NCBI RefSeq assembly: GCF_001279695.1
Contig: NZ_LGDD01000046.1
Span: forward strand, 1-11,304
Length of the DNA: 11,304 bases
From: Streptomyces sp. WM6378
Lineage (GTDB): Bacteria; Actinomycetota; Actinomycetes; Streptomycetales; Streptomycetaceae
Direction of reading: 5' to 3'
How positions within the stretch are numbered: the stretch's first letter is position 1; each line of letters begins with the position of its first letter. The translations under genes were made by a program, and so were the position numbers. Positions 1 through 6,759 of the stretch are shown here, piece by piece. Below the pieces are notes generated by a model. It made no database searches. It saw nothing but the letters and a program-made list of their open reading frames with translations, and had not been told where the DNA came from.

Positions 1-63
1 CGGGTGGGCCGGGCGGGGCGCTGAGCCGGCTGCCGGGTTCGCGTTGAGGCAGGCGGGGGCCGC

Positions 64-93
64 GCGTTAAGGAAGCTCTCAGCGGGCTCTCAG
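64..93 (+). promoter_or_regulatory. 11-bp-spaced direct repeats upstream of the membrane protein gene
   Basis: GCTCTCAG occurs exactly at 75-82 and again at 86-93, so the copies begin one helical turn (11 bp) apart. A weaker third copy, GCGTTAAG (5 of 8 matches), sits in phase at 64-71. Tandem repeats with 11-bp periodicity are the usual target shape for OmpR/PhoB-type response regulators, and from memory CTCAG-type repeats resemble those of mycobacterial MprA. The last repeat covers where a -35 element would lie for the -10 box at 104-109, which suits an activator. The repeats are seen; the regulator is inferred and unknown. Confidence 0.45.
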
Positions 94-103
94 AAACGGC
101 ACC

Positions 104-109
104 TAGCGT
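104..109 (+). promoter_or_regulatory. Putative -10 box for a leaderless transcript
   Basis: TAGCGT fits the TAnnnT actinobacterial -10 pattern and lies 7 nt before the ATG at 117. No Shine-Dalgarno sequence is visible there. This arrangement is typical of leaderless Streptomyces transcripts that begin at the start codon. No good -35 hexamer is seen, which agrees with dependence on an activator bound at the repeats just upstream. Confidence 0.4.
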
Positions 110-116
110 GCCCGGC

Positions 117-740
117 ATGAACGCCACCCCCGCCACGACGAAGACCGACGCCGAGACCGAGCCCAAGACGGACGCCGAGGCCGAGACAGAGGCCACGTCC
201 ACCACCGGGGGAGCGACCGCCGAAACGGCCCCTGAGGCCCCCGACGCCCAGGACCCCGAGAAGGCCGAGCTCGAAGACGGCCTCGACGAAGCAGGCGAAG
301 CGGACGAGGCCGACGAGCTCGACGACGAGCCGGCCCCCCGGCCGGCCTTCGGCACGGGCGCCGCGGCCGTCGTCGCCAGTGCGCTCGGCGCGGTGTCGCT
401 CAGCGGCACCTGGATGGGCAAGACGCTCTCCGAGCGGGCCACCCTGATCGGCCAGATCAAGACCTCCCAGACCGGCACCGCCGCCCAGCAGATCCAGGAG
501 ATCTACGGCAACTCCTGGCACACCACCGCCGTGGTCAACGGCGTCTTCGCGCTGCTCGCCCTGGTCGTCGGCGCCGTCGTGCTCGCCCGGCCCGCCTTCG
601 GGACGCCCGGTCGCGCCGAGCAGCCGGTGTGGGTCAAGGCCGTCGCCCTCGCCGGAGTCGTCCTCGGCGTGATCGGCCTGCTGATCTCGGCGGGCATGTA
701 CCTCGACCTGTTCGCGGCGCTGCCCAGCACCAAGGGCTGA
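117..740 (+). CDS. Membrane protein with long acidic N-terminal tail, function unknown
   Basis: This is a 207-residue protein I cannot assign to a named family. Residues 1-75 are hydrophilic and very acidic, rich in Ala, Glu, Asp, Thr and Pro, and probably disordered in the cytoplasm. Hydrophobic stretches follow at about 77-97, 138-157 and 173-201. Between the first two lies a polar loop (about 102-137) with Gln, Ser and Thr and a Tyr-Gly-Asn-Ser-Trp-His stretch, probably outside the cell. The protein thus has three, perhaps four, membrane segments. ATG 117 was chosen because a TAnnnT box lies 7 nt upstream; an in-frame GTG at 108 would add three residues but overlaps that box. The 11-bp-spaced repeats upstream suggest two-component control, possibly as an envelope-stress target; that role is inference. 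The next gene on this strand starts 215 bp downstream, so it is probably a separate unit. Confidence 0.82.
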   Translation: MNATPATTKTDAETEPKTDAEAETEATSTTGGATAETAPEAPDAQDPEKAELEDGLDEAGEADEADELDDEPAPRPAFGTGAAAVVASALGAVSLSGTWMGKTLSERATLIGQIKTSQTGTAAQQIQEIYGNSWHTTAVVNGVFALLALVVGAVVLARPAFGTPGRAEQPVWVKAVALAGVVLGVIGLLISAGMYLDLFAALPSTKG

Positions 741-754
741 GGTTTCGAAGGGCG

Positions 755-817
755 CGCCTAAGGCACCCGCCACCCCGCCTTAGACGGATCGGGTCCGGCA
801 TCCGAGACGTCTAAGGC
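755..817 (+). repeat. Three-arm CG(C/T)CTAAGGC repeat with alternative pairing
   Basis: Arm A is CGCCTAAGGC (755-764), arm B is GCCTTAGACG (777-786), and arm C is CGTCTAAGGC (808-817). B and C are perfect 10-bp inverted repeats; A and B pair over 7 contiguous bases (758-764 with 777-783) plus two more after one mismatch. In RNA, B could pair with A or C but not both. In DNA, these are three copies of one site in mixed orientation. The block begins 15 nt after the stop of the membrane protein gene and ends 138 nt before the 58-codon gene. There is no U-tract after either hairpin, so it does not look like a simple terminator. Operator or switch function is inference. Confidence 0.6.
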
Positions 818-876
818 AGCACCTCCTTACAGATGCGGCAGTCGCCCGATGTGGGAGAGGCCCCTGGGAGACGAGA

Positions 877-932
877 GTTGAGGCATCGCAAGGGACCGGA
901 ACGACACCGGAACCGAGCGGAGCGACCTCAAC
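877..932 (+). promoter_or_regulatory. Inverted repeat enclosing 11-bp-spaced direct repeats upstream of the small basic protein
   Basis: GTTGAGG (877-883) and CCTCAAC (926-932) are perfectly complementary and enclose 42 nt. Inside, ACCGGAAC occurs at 895-902 and again at 906-913, 11 bp apart, followed in the same phase by the related GCGGAGCG at 917-924. This could be a regulator site at the promoter of the 956-1132 gene or a structured leader. I see no convincing -10/-35 pair in this gap, so the transcription start is unknown. The wider gap 741-955 holds only this block and the three-arm repeat. Confidence 0.4.
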
Positions 933-955
933 CGCGTCAACCCAGGAGTGCCGAG

Positions 956-1132
956 ATGTTCGACTACGAGATGCACAAGGTCCACGAGGCCGAGCTGCTG
1001 CGCCGCGCCGACCAGGAGCGCCTGGTGGGCCTGGCCCGCCGGGCCGGGCGCCGCTTCGGCCGCCGCGATGGCGACAACGGGCCGGAGGGGCGGGTGAGTT
1101 CACCGCGGAACCGGTTCGTACGGGCCGCCTGA
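956..1132 (+). CDS. Small basic protein of 58 residues, function unknown
   Basis: The reading frame opens at ATG 956 with a good Shine-Dalgarno, AGGAG at 944-948, 7 nt before the start. The N-terminal half (residues 1-30) looks helical and charged, beginning Met-Phe-Asp-Tyr-Glu and containing Glu-Ala-Glu-Leu-Leu and Arg/Gln/Glu-rich turns. The second half is Arg/Gly-rich and ends in an Arg-Phe-Val-Arg-Ala-Ala tail. There is no signal peptide or membrane segment. Short proteins with this start (an aromatic/acidic N-terminus, then Ala-Glu-Leu and Arg-rich stretches) are common in Streptomyces as far as I recall, but I know no function. It stops 16 nt before the LuxR ATPase gene, so the two are probably cotranscribed; whether they interact is unknown. 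The strong ribosome site and the coding look of the helix support a real gene. Confidence 0.75.
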   Translation: MFDYEMHKVHEAELLRRADQERLVGLARRAGRRFGRRDGDNGPEGRVSSPRNRFVRAA

Positions 1133-1148
1133 GCCCCGGCCGGCTGCG

Positions 1149-4100
1149 ATGACGACCACCCCGACCCGCCCCGCCACCACCGCCCGGACGCCGTCCCCGG
1201 CCGTGGCCCCGACCTCCTCCGGGGCCGCCTCCCCAGCCGGGGACGGACCGTCCGAGGCCGCGTTGTCAGACTCCTGTGCGATGCTCGGCAGCGTGGAGAC
1301 CAGGTCAGTCAGCCCCGTGTTCGTCGGCCGAGCCGACGAACTGGCGGTATTGAACGAAGCACTCGCCCGCGCCGCGGCCGGGGGAGAGCCGCAGGCGCTG
1401 CTCGTCGGCGGCGAGGCGGGCGTCGGCAAGAGCCGGCTCGTCGAGGAGTTCACCGACGCCGCCCGCGCGGCCGGCGCGGTGATCGCCATCGGCGGCTGCG
1501 TCGAGGTCGGCGCGGACGGGCTGCCCTTCGCCCCCTTCTCGGCCGCGCTGCGCGCCCTGCGCCGCCGGCTGCCCGACGAGCTCGCCGCCGCGGCCGACGG
1601 CCAGGAGGAGGAGCTGGCCCTGCTCCTGCCCGAGCTCGCCAGGACTGGCCGCCCCACCTCGCGCGAGGACGGCACCGCCCGCCTCTTCGAGCTCACCGTA
1701 CGGATGCTGGAACGGATCGCCGCCGAGCGCACCGTCGTCCTCGTCCTCGAAGACCTGCACTGGGCGGACGCCTCCACCCGCCATCTGCTCGCCTACCTCT
1801 TCCGCACCCTGCGGCGCGGCCGGCTCGTCGTCGTCGCCACCTACCGCGCCGACGACATCCACCGCCGCCACCCACTGCGCCCGCTGCTCGCCGAGCTCGA
1901 CCGGCTGCGCAGCGTGCGGCGCATCGAACTGCCCCGCTTCACCCGGGCCGAGGTCCACCGCCAGCTCACCGGAATCCTCGCCGCCGAACCCGAACAGCGC
2001 CTGGTGGACGAGGTGTTCGAGCGCTCCGACGGCAACGCCTTCTTCGTCGAGGAGCTCGTCGTCGGCCGCGACCCCGACGGCACCTGCCCCGACCTCAGCG
2101 ACTCGCTGCGCGACCTCCTGCTCGTCCGCGTCGAGGGCCTGCCCGAGGACGCCCAGCGGGTGGTGCGGATCGCCGCCGAGGGTGGCTCCACCGTCGAGTA
2201 CCCACTGCTCGCCGCGGTCGCCCGGCTCCCCGAGGACAAGCTCATCGAGGCCCTGCGCGCCGCCGTCGGCGCGAACATCCTGCTGCCCGCGTGGGACGGC
2301 GACGGCTACCGCTTCCGCCACTCCCTGGTCCGCGAGGCCGTCAGTGACGACCTGCTGCCCGGCGAGTGCTCGCGCCTCAACCGCCGGTACGCCGAAGCCC
2401 TGGAGGCCGATCCCTCGCTGGTGCGGCCCGACGAGCGGACCACCCGGCTCGCCACCTACTGGTACCACGCGCACGACGCCGCCAAGGCGCTGCCCGTGGT
2501 CCTTGACGCAGCGGTCGAGGCCCGCCGCCGGCACGCCTATGCGGAGCAACTGAAGCTCCTGTCAAGGGCGATGGAGCTGTGGGACGCCGTCCCCCAGGAG
2601 ATCCGCGCCGGGCTCCGGCCCCTGGACCACGCGGGCTCCTACCCGGCCTGCGGCTGCGCCCCCGAGACCCCGGCGTCGCTGCGCTACCTCGACCTGCTCG
2701 CCGAGTCCGTCGAGGCGGCCCGGCTGTGCGGCGAGCGCGAACGCGCCCTGAAGCTCGCCAAGAAGGCGCTGCGGCTCATCGAGGCCGAGAGCGACCAGCC
2801 CTCCGGAGGCGACCCGCTGCGCGCCGCCTGGTTCTGGATCCAGCTCTCCCGCCTGATGCAGAACCTGGGGCGCGGCGACGGCTGGGCCGAGATCGCCACC
2901 GCCCAGGAGCTGGTGCGCGGGCTCGCGCCGTCCGCCGTGCACGCCGAGGTCCTCGCCACCGCGGCGGGCTGGCGCATGCTGCACAAGCCCGGCGCCGAAT
3001 CCCTGGCCGCGGCCGAACAGGCCGTGGAATACGCCCGGTTGGTGAAGACCGAGGAGATCGAGCTCAACGTCAAGCTCACCCTCGGCAGCCTGATGCTGGA
3101 CTCCGGCTCGGTCGAGGGGGGCCTCGCCCTGATGCGTACGGTCATCGACCGCTCGCTGGAGCTTGGCCTGATCGGCGAGGCCACCCGCGGCCATGTGAAC
3201 CTCTGCTCGGGCCTTGAGGCCGTCGGCCGCTCGGCGGACGCCGTGCGCCTGGCCGACGACGGGGTGCGCCTCGCCCAGAAGTACGGCCTCCTCGACAACG
3301 AGGCCTGGGTGCAGGCCAACCGTGCCGAGTCCCTGTTCAACCTCGGCCGCTGGGCGGAGGCCGCCGACTGCGTCGAGCGGGTCCAGCGGATCGCGGTGAG
3401 CACCAAGCCGCTCGGCAACGCCCTCATGCGCCGCGCCGATCTCGCCCTGCTCCGGGGCGAGTTGGACGCCGCGACGGCCTCCCTCGCCGAGGCCCACGCG
3501 GCCTTCGGCAAGTACGACCCGATGGCCCAGCACGCCATCCCGCTCGCCCGGATCGCGCTCGGCATCGCGGCCGCCCAGGGGCGCATCGACGAGGCCCGCG
3601 ACGAGCTGGTCCGCGCCGTCGAACCGGGCTTCCCGCCCGGCACCCAGCGCTATGCCTGGCCGCTGCTCGCCGCGGCCGCCTCCATGGAGGCCGACCTACG
3701 AGGCCTCCCGTCGGCCGGGCCCGGCCGCGCCGCCGGCCTCGACCTGATCCGTACCGCGGCCAAACGGCTCCCGACCGGCGTCCCCGCGTGCGAGGCGCTC
3801 GCCCTGGTCGTGGCCGCCGAGCTGGACCGCGCCGAGGACCGCGACCGGGCCGCCGGTTGGGAAGCGGCCGCCCGCGCCCTGAGACCCGTCGAACGCCCCC
3901 ACGACCTGGCCCTGGTCTGCCACCGCTGGGCCACGGCCCTCCTCGCCGAGGGCGGCGACCGCGAGACCATCGCCTCGCTGCTCCGCCAGGCCCACGCCGA
4001 ATCCGTACGCCTGGGCGCCCGCCCCCTGCGCGAACAACTGGAGCTCCTGGCCCGCCGGGCCCGCCTCCCGCTGACCGCCCCGGACCCCGTGGAGGCCGAT

Positions 4101-4340
4101 GGCCGGGCCGAGCCGGTGGAGGCGCTCGGCCTCACCAGCCGCGAACAGGACGTCCTGCGCCTGGTCGCGGCCGGTCACAGCAACCGCCAGATCGCCGAGG
4201 AGCTCTACATATCCCCGAAGACGGCGAGCGTGCACGTCTCCAACATCCTCGCCAAGCTGGGGGTTTCGGGCCGGGGTGAGGCGGCGGCCCTGGCCCACCG
4301 CCTCAACCTGTTCCCGGAGGCGATCAGCCCCGCTCCTTGA
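1149..4340 (+). CDS. Large ATP-binding LuxR-family transcriptional regulator (LAL type)
   Basis: This 1063-residue protein has the LAL (MalT-like) layout. An N-terminal AAA/NACHT-like ATPase carries Walker A Gly-Glu-Ala-Gly-Val-Gly-Lys-Ser at 88-95 and a Walker B stretch at about 196-202 (Leu-Val-Leu-Glu-Asp), followed by His-Trp. A sensor-like Val-Ala-Thr-Tyr-Arg occurs near 229-233. A long Ala/Leu-rich helical region of about 450-960 probably forms TPR-like repeats. A C-terminal LuxR/GerE helix-turn-helix lies at about 994-1055 with Leu-Thr-Ser-Arg-Glu, Asn-Arg-Gln-Ile-Ala and Lys-Thr-Ala-Ser-Val-His. Such proteins bind an inducer through the helical region and activate promoters; the ligand and targets here are not visible. 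ATG 1149 gives an Ala/Thr/Pro-rich tail of 44 residues but has no Shine-Dalgarno. ATG 1281, just before the Ser-Val-Glu-Thr-Arg-Ser segment that opens the ATPase, is a serious alternative, also without one. The gene follows the 58-codon gene by 16 nt, suggesting an operon. Confidence 0.9.
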   Translation: MTTTPTRPATTARTPSPAVAPTSSGAASPAGDGPSEAALSDSCAMLGSVETRSVSPVFVGRADELAVLNEALARAAAGGEPQALLVGGEAGVGKSRLVEEFTDAARAAGAVIAIGGCVEVGADGLPFAPFSAALRALRRRLPDELAAAADGQEEELALLLPELARTGRPTSREDGTARLFELTVRMLERIAAERTVVLVLEDLHWADASTRHLLAYLFRTLRRGRLVVVATYRADDIHRRHPLRPLLAELDRLRSVRRIELPRFTRAEVHRQLTGILAAEPEQRLVDEVFERSDGNAFFVEELVVGRDPDGTCPDLSDSLRDLLLVRVEGLPEDAQRVVRIAAEGGSTVEYPLLAAVARLPEDKLIEALRAAVGANILLPAWDGDGYRFRHSLVREAVSDDLLPGECSRLNRRYAEALEADPSLVRPDERTTRLATYWYHAHDAAKALPVVLDAAVEARRRHAYAEQLKLLSRAMELWDAVPQEIRAGLRPLDHAGSYPACGCAPETPASLRYLDLLAESVEAARLCGERERALKLAKKALRLIEAESDQPSGGDPLRAAWFWIQLSRLMQNLGRGDGWAEIATAQELVRGLAPSAVHAEVLATAAGWRMLHKPGAESLAAAEQAVEYARLVKTEEIELNVKLTLGSLMLDSGSVEGGLALMRTVIDRSLELGLIGEATRGHVNLCSGLEAVGRSADAVRLADDGVRLAQKYGLLDNEAWVQANRAESLFNLGRWAEAADCVERVQRIAVSTKPLGNALMRRADLALLRGELDAATASLAEAHAAFGKYDPMAQHAIPLARIALGIAAAQGRIDEARDELVRAVEPGFPPGTQRYAWPLLAAAASMEADLRGLPSAGPGRAAGLDLIRTAAKRLPTGVPACEALALVVAAELDRAEDRDRAAGWEAAARALRPVERPHDLALVCHRWATALLAEGGDRETIASLLRQAHAESVRLGARPLREQLELLARRARLPLTAPDPVEADGRAEPVEALGLTSREQDVLRLVAAGHSNRQIAEELYISPKTASVHVSNILAKLGVSGRGEAAALAHRLNLFPEAISPAP

Positions 4341-4350
4341 CACCGACGCG

Positions 4351-4415
4351 ACGCCGAGCCTTTGCGCAACGCCGAGCCTCACGTGACGTCGACGCCTATG
4401 TGTCGACGCCTATGT
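4351..4415. repeat. Short tandem repeats filling the convergent intergenic gap, with hairpin
   Basis: ACGCCGAGCCT occurs at 4351-4361 and 4369-4379 (period 18). It is followed by a perfect 14-bp tandem duplication beginning GTCGACGCC at 4388-4401 and 4402-4415. The second copy contains the stop codon of the minus-strand lipoprotein gene (4410-4412), and the first copy repeats the same bases just past it. GTCGAC arms in the two copies form a 7-bp stem (4387-4393 with 4402-4408) with an 8-nt loop. This lies between the stops of two convergent genes, so it could act as a bidirectional terminator, but there is no U-tract on either strand. Confidence 0.6.
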
Positions 4416-5561
4416 GACGTCCAACTCCAGGATGCGGTCGTCCTCCGGCTTCGGCTTGCCGCGCGAGTCGGTGTTGTTGGTGAGCAGCCAGAGCTTGCCG
4501 TCGCTCCCGGCCGGCAGGACGGTGCGCAGCCGCCCGTACTGGCCGGTCAGGAAGGCCTCGGGGTCGGCGCGCGGCTTGGTGCCGTCCAGCGGGACGCGCC
4601 ACAGCCGCTCGCCCTTCAGCGAGGCGATCCACACGGAGCCGGCCGCGAACGCGATCCCGCTGGGCGAGGCCTCCGACGTCTTCCACTGGGCGACGGGATC
4701 GACGTACCCCGGCTTGTTCCCCTCGCCCTCCACCACGGGCCAGCCGTAGTTCTTCCCGGGCTCGATGAGGTTGAGCTCGTCCCAGGTGTCCTGCCCGAAC
4801 TCCGAGGCCCACAACCGGTTCTCGCCGTCCCAGGCGAGGCCCTGCACGTTGCGGTGCCCGTAGGAGTAGACGACGGAGTCCGCCTCCGGATTGCCGTACG
4901 CGGGCTGCCCGTCGGGCGTCATCCGCAGGATCTTCCCGCCGAGCGACTTCTTGTCCTGGGCGAGCCCCCGCTCGCCCGTCTCGCCGGTCCCCGCGTACAG
5001 CATCCGGTCGGGCCCGAACGCGATCCGCCCGCCGTTGTGGTTGTTGCCCTTGGGGATCCCGCGCAGGATGGTGTCCGGCGCCCCCAGCTGCTGGCCCTCC
5101 GGCCGCTGCGGGTCGTAGATCATCCGGGCGATGCGGTTGTCGGATTCGGTGGTGAAGTACGCGTAGACGAGATGGTCCGAGGCGTACGAGGGCGACAGGG
5201 CGAGCCCGAGCAGTCCCCCCTCGCCCTGGTGGGCGACGCCGGGCACGCTGCCCACGGCGGTCTTCTTGCCGGTCTGCGCGTCGACGAGCACGACCGAGCC
5301 GTCGTCACGGGAGCCGACGAGGAGCCCTCCCTCGGGGAGCGGTGCGATGCCCCAGGGCGACTTCAGATCCTCGGTGACGGTCCTGGCCACCTTCACCGAG
5401 CCCTTGGCGGGCGGGAGCTGGGCGTGCGGGGTCGCCGTCGAGGACGCTTGGGGACCGGAGGGGGCGCCCTTGCCCTGCGGCCGCGCGTCCGTGGAGGAGC
5501 AGCCGGCCGCGAGCACGAGCGCGGCTGCGGCCAGGGCGGTGGCCACGGTGGTTCGTCGCAC
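4410..5561 (-). CDS. Secreted lipoprotein, glucose/sorbosone dehydrogenase (soluble PQQ-type beta-propeller) family
   Basis: The 383-residue product begins at GTG 5561, supported by AAGGGA 9 nt upstream. Residues 1-21 form a lipoprotein signal (two Arg, a hydrophobic run, then Leu-Ala-Ala-Gly-Cys with Cys21 as the lipidation site), followed by a flexible Ser/Thr/Pro/Gly linker to about 54. The rest matches the soluble quinoprotein sugar dehydrogenase fold: His-Gln-Gly-Glu-Gly-Gly at 111-116, Asn-His-Asn-Gly-Gly at 174-178 with the likely catalytic His175, Gly-His-Arg-Asn at 235-238 and Gln240, and Asn-Tyr-Gly-Trp near 275. In characterised relatives these residues bind PQQ and oxidise sugar hydroxyls or aldehydes on the outer membrane face or cell surface. 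The actual substrate and whether PQQ is used here are unknown. It lies 110 bp downstream of the aldo/keto reductase on the same strand, so cotranscription is possible. Confidence 0.9.
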   Translation of the reverse strand: MRRTTVATALAAAALVLAAGCSSTDARPQGKGAPSGPQASSTATPHAQLPPAKGSVKVARTVTEDLKSPWGIAPLPEGGLLVGSRDDGSVVLVDAQTGKKTAVGSVPGVAHQGEGGLLGLALSPSYASDHLVYAYFTTESDNRIARMIYDPQRPEGQQLGAPDTILRGIPKGNNHNGGRIAFGPDRMLYAGTGETGERGLAQDKKSLGGKILRMTPDGQPAYGNPEADSVVYSYGHRNVQGLAWDGENRLWASEFGQDTWDELNLIEPGKNYGWPVVEGEGNKPGYVDPVAQWKTSEASPSGIAFAAGSVWIASLKGERLWRVPLDGTKPRADPEAFLTGQYGRLRTVLPAGSDGKLWLLTNNTDSRGKPKPEDDRILELDVT

Positions 5562-5671
5562 GGTTGGGGTTCCCTTCGACGGGGTCGATGCGCTGGGTTC
5601 ATTCTGCGGGCAGCGGCCTTGGCCGGGCGCCCCCAACTCCCGCCGCGGGCAGGGTCCGCCGAGCCCGGCGC

Positions 5672-6685
5672 TCAGTCCCGCGCCGGTGGCAGCGCGGCCA
5701 GTTCCGCCAGGTCCCGCGGGGTCAGGGCCAGGCCCGCCGCGAGGGCGTTCTCGCGCACCCACTCCTCGCGCTTGGCGCCCGGGACGGGTATCACCTGGTG
5801 CCCGAGGCGCAGCAGCCAGGCCAGCGCCACCTGGCCCGGGGTCGCCCCGTGCCGCGCGGCGACCCGGCGCAGGCCCGCCACCACGGGCTGGTTCGCCGCC
5901 ATCATCTCCGCCGTGAAGCGGGGGTGGCGGGCCCGGATGTCGTCCGGCTCGAACCCCTGGCCCGGGGTGAGCGTGCCCGTCAGGAACCCGTTGCCCAGGG
6001 GCATCGCGGCGAGGAAGCCGACGCCCCGGGTCGTGCACCACGGCAGCAGCGCGTCCAGCGCCTCCCGCGACCAGAGGGACAGCTCCGCCTGCACGGCCGC
6101 GACCGGGAACACCTGCTGGACCCGGTCGAGCAGCCGCACCGTCTCCTCGTACCGGCCCACGTGCAGCCCGTGCACCCCGGCCACCGGCGCGGTCCGGCGC
6201 ACCGCCCGCGCACCCATGGCGCTGAGCCCCAGCGCCCGCACCTTCCCAGCCGTCACCAGCTCCGCCAGCGCCCCCCAGGTCTCCTCGACCGGGACCTCCG
6301 GGTCGGCGCGGTGCAGCAGATAGAGATCGATGACGTCCGTCTGGAGGCGGCGCAGCGAGGCGTCACAGGCCCGGCGCACGTACCCGGGGCGGCCGTTGGC
6401 GACCACGTGCTGGTCGACGCCCACGAGCAGCCCGCACTTGGTGGCGACGAACGCCTCGTCCCGCCGCTCCTTGAGGACCCGCCCGAGCAGCAGCTCGTTG
6501 GTGAACGGGCCGTACATGTCGGCGGTGTCAAGGAGGTTCGAGCCGATGTCGAGGGCCGCGTGAACGGCCCGCAGCGAGCGCTCCAGGTCCTGCTGCGAGC
6601 GGGTGTAGCCCCAGCTCATCGGCATGCAGCCGAGTCCGATCGCACCCGCCCGCAGGGCCCCCGCCCCGATTGTCCTGCGCTCCAC
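5672..6685 (-). CDS. Aldo/keto reductase
   Basis: This 337-residue cytoplasmic enzyme is predicted to reduce aldehydes or ketones with NAD(P)H. The aldo/keto reductase catalytic tetrad is intact: Asp53 and Tyr58 in Leu-Asp-Thr-Ala-Asp-Met-Tyr-Gly, Lys83 in Ala-Thr-Lys-Cys-Gly, and His125 in Tyr-Leu-Leu-His. The N-terminal Gly-Leu-Gly-Cys-Met segment and the C-terminal Pro-Val-Pro-Gly-Ala-Lys-Arg cofactor loop are also present. The length fits the YajO/Tas-like branch. Start GTG 6685 was chosen because Gln-Val-Glu-Arg-Arg-Thr-Ile-Gly is where the family fold begins and GGGAGGG lies about 10 nt upstream; the frame stays open far upstream but that part is low-complexity Arg/Gly sequence. It is divergent from the hydroxyacid dehydrogenase, with 74 bp between starts, and lies upstream of the lipoprotein gene. 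The substrate cannot be told. Confidence 0.92.
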   Translation of the reverse strand: MERRTIGAGALRAGAIGLGCMPMSWGYTRSQQDLERSLRAVHAALDIGSNLLDTADMYGPFTNELLLGRVLKERRDEAFVATKCGLLVGVDQHVVANGRPGYVRRACDASLRRLQTDVIDLYLLHRADPEVPVEETWGALAELVTAGKVRALGLSAMGARAVRRTAPVAGVHGLHVGRYEETVRLLDRVQQVFPVAAVQAELSLWSREALDALLPWCTTRGVGFLAAMPLGNGFLTGTLTPGQGFEPDDIRARHPRFTAEMMAANQPVVAGLRRVAARHGATPGQVALAWLLRLGHQVIPVPGAKREEWVRENALAAGLALTPRDLAELAALPPARD

Positions 6686-6746
6686 CTGGCCGGATCCCTC
6701 CCTCGTCCCTCCCCAAACTAACCTCTGGCCGCCGGGGCCCTTCGCA

Positions 6747-6752
6747 TAGCCT
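6747..6752 (+). promoter_or_regulatory. Putative -10 box for leaderless hydroxyacid dehydrogenase transcript
   Basis: TAGCCT fits TAnnnT and lies 7 nt before ATG 6760, with no Shine-Dalgarno upstream of the start (the CCTCC next to it is the wrong strand). This matches the leaderless pattern seen at 104-117 in this same window. A -35 is not recognisable. Confidence 0.4.
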
Positions 6753-6759
6753 CCTGACC

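Noticed and set aside
1..70. End of a gene at the left edge
   Set aside because: All three plus-strand frames stop within the first 70 bases and none shows a recognisable protein end, so no upstream gene can be claimed.
90..773. Minus-strand 227-codon frame covering the membrane protein gene
   Set aside because: The product is Gly/Arg/Leu repeats without domain features. The plus-strand frame has membrane segments and a leaderless start.
898..940. GGAAC motifs as an extracytoplasmic-function sigma promoter
   Set aside because: No CGTT-type -10 lies at 16-17 bp; the nearest CGTC is about 21 bp away. The GGAAC copies are better explained as part of the direct repeat.
1305..2549. Long minus-strand open frame (414 codons) opposite the LuxR ATPase
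   Set aside because: Very GC-rich DNA leaves antisense frames open. The product is Gly/Ala/Gln-rich with no domain I recognise, and the plus-strand gene has clear Walker motifs in the same interval.
4362..6323. Plus-strand frame of 653 codons across the lipoprotein and aldo/keto reductase
   Set aside because: Its translation is low-complexity Arg/Pro/Gly sequence, and it is antisense to two genes with recognisable catalytic motifs.
6718..6747. Tiny minus-strand frame behind a perfect AGGAGG
   Set aside because: The spacing to ATG is only 2 nt and the frame ends after 9 codons; it lies in the divergent promoter gap.
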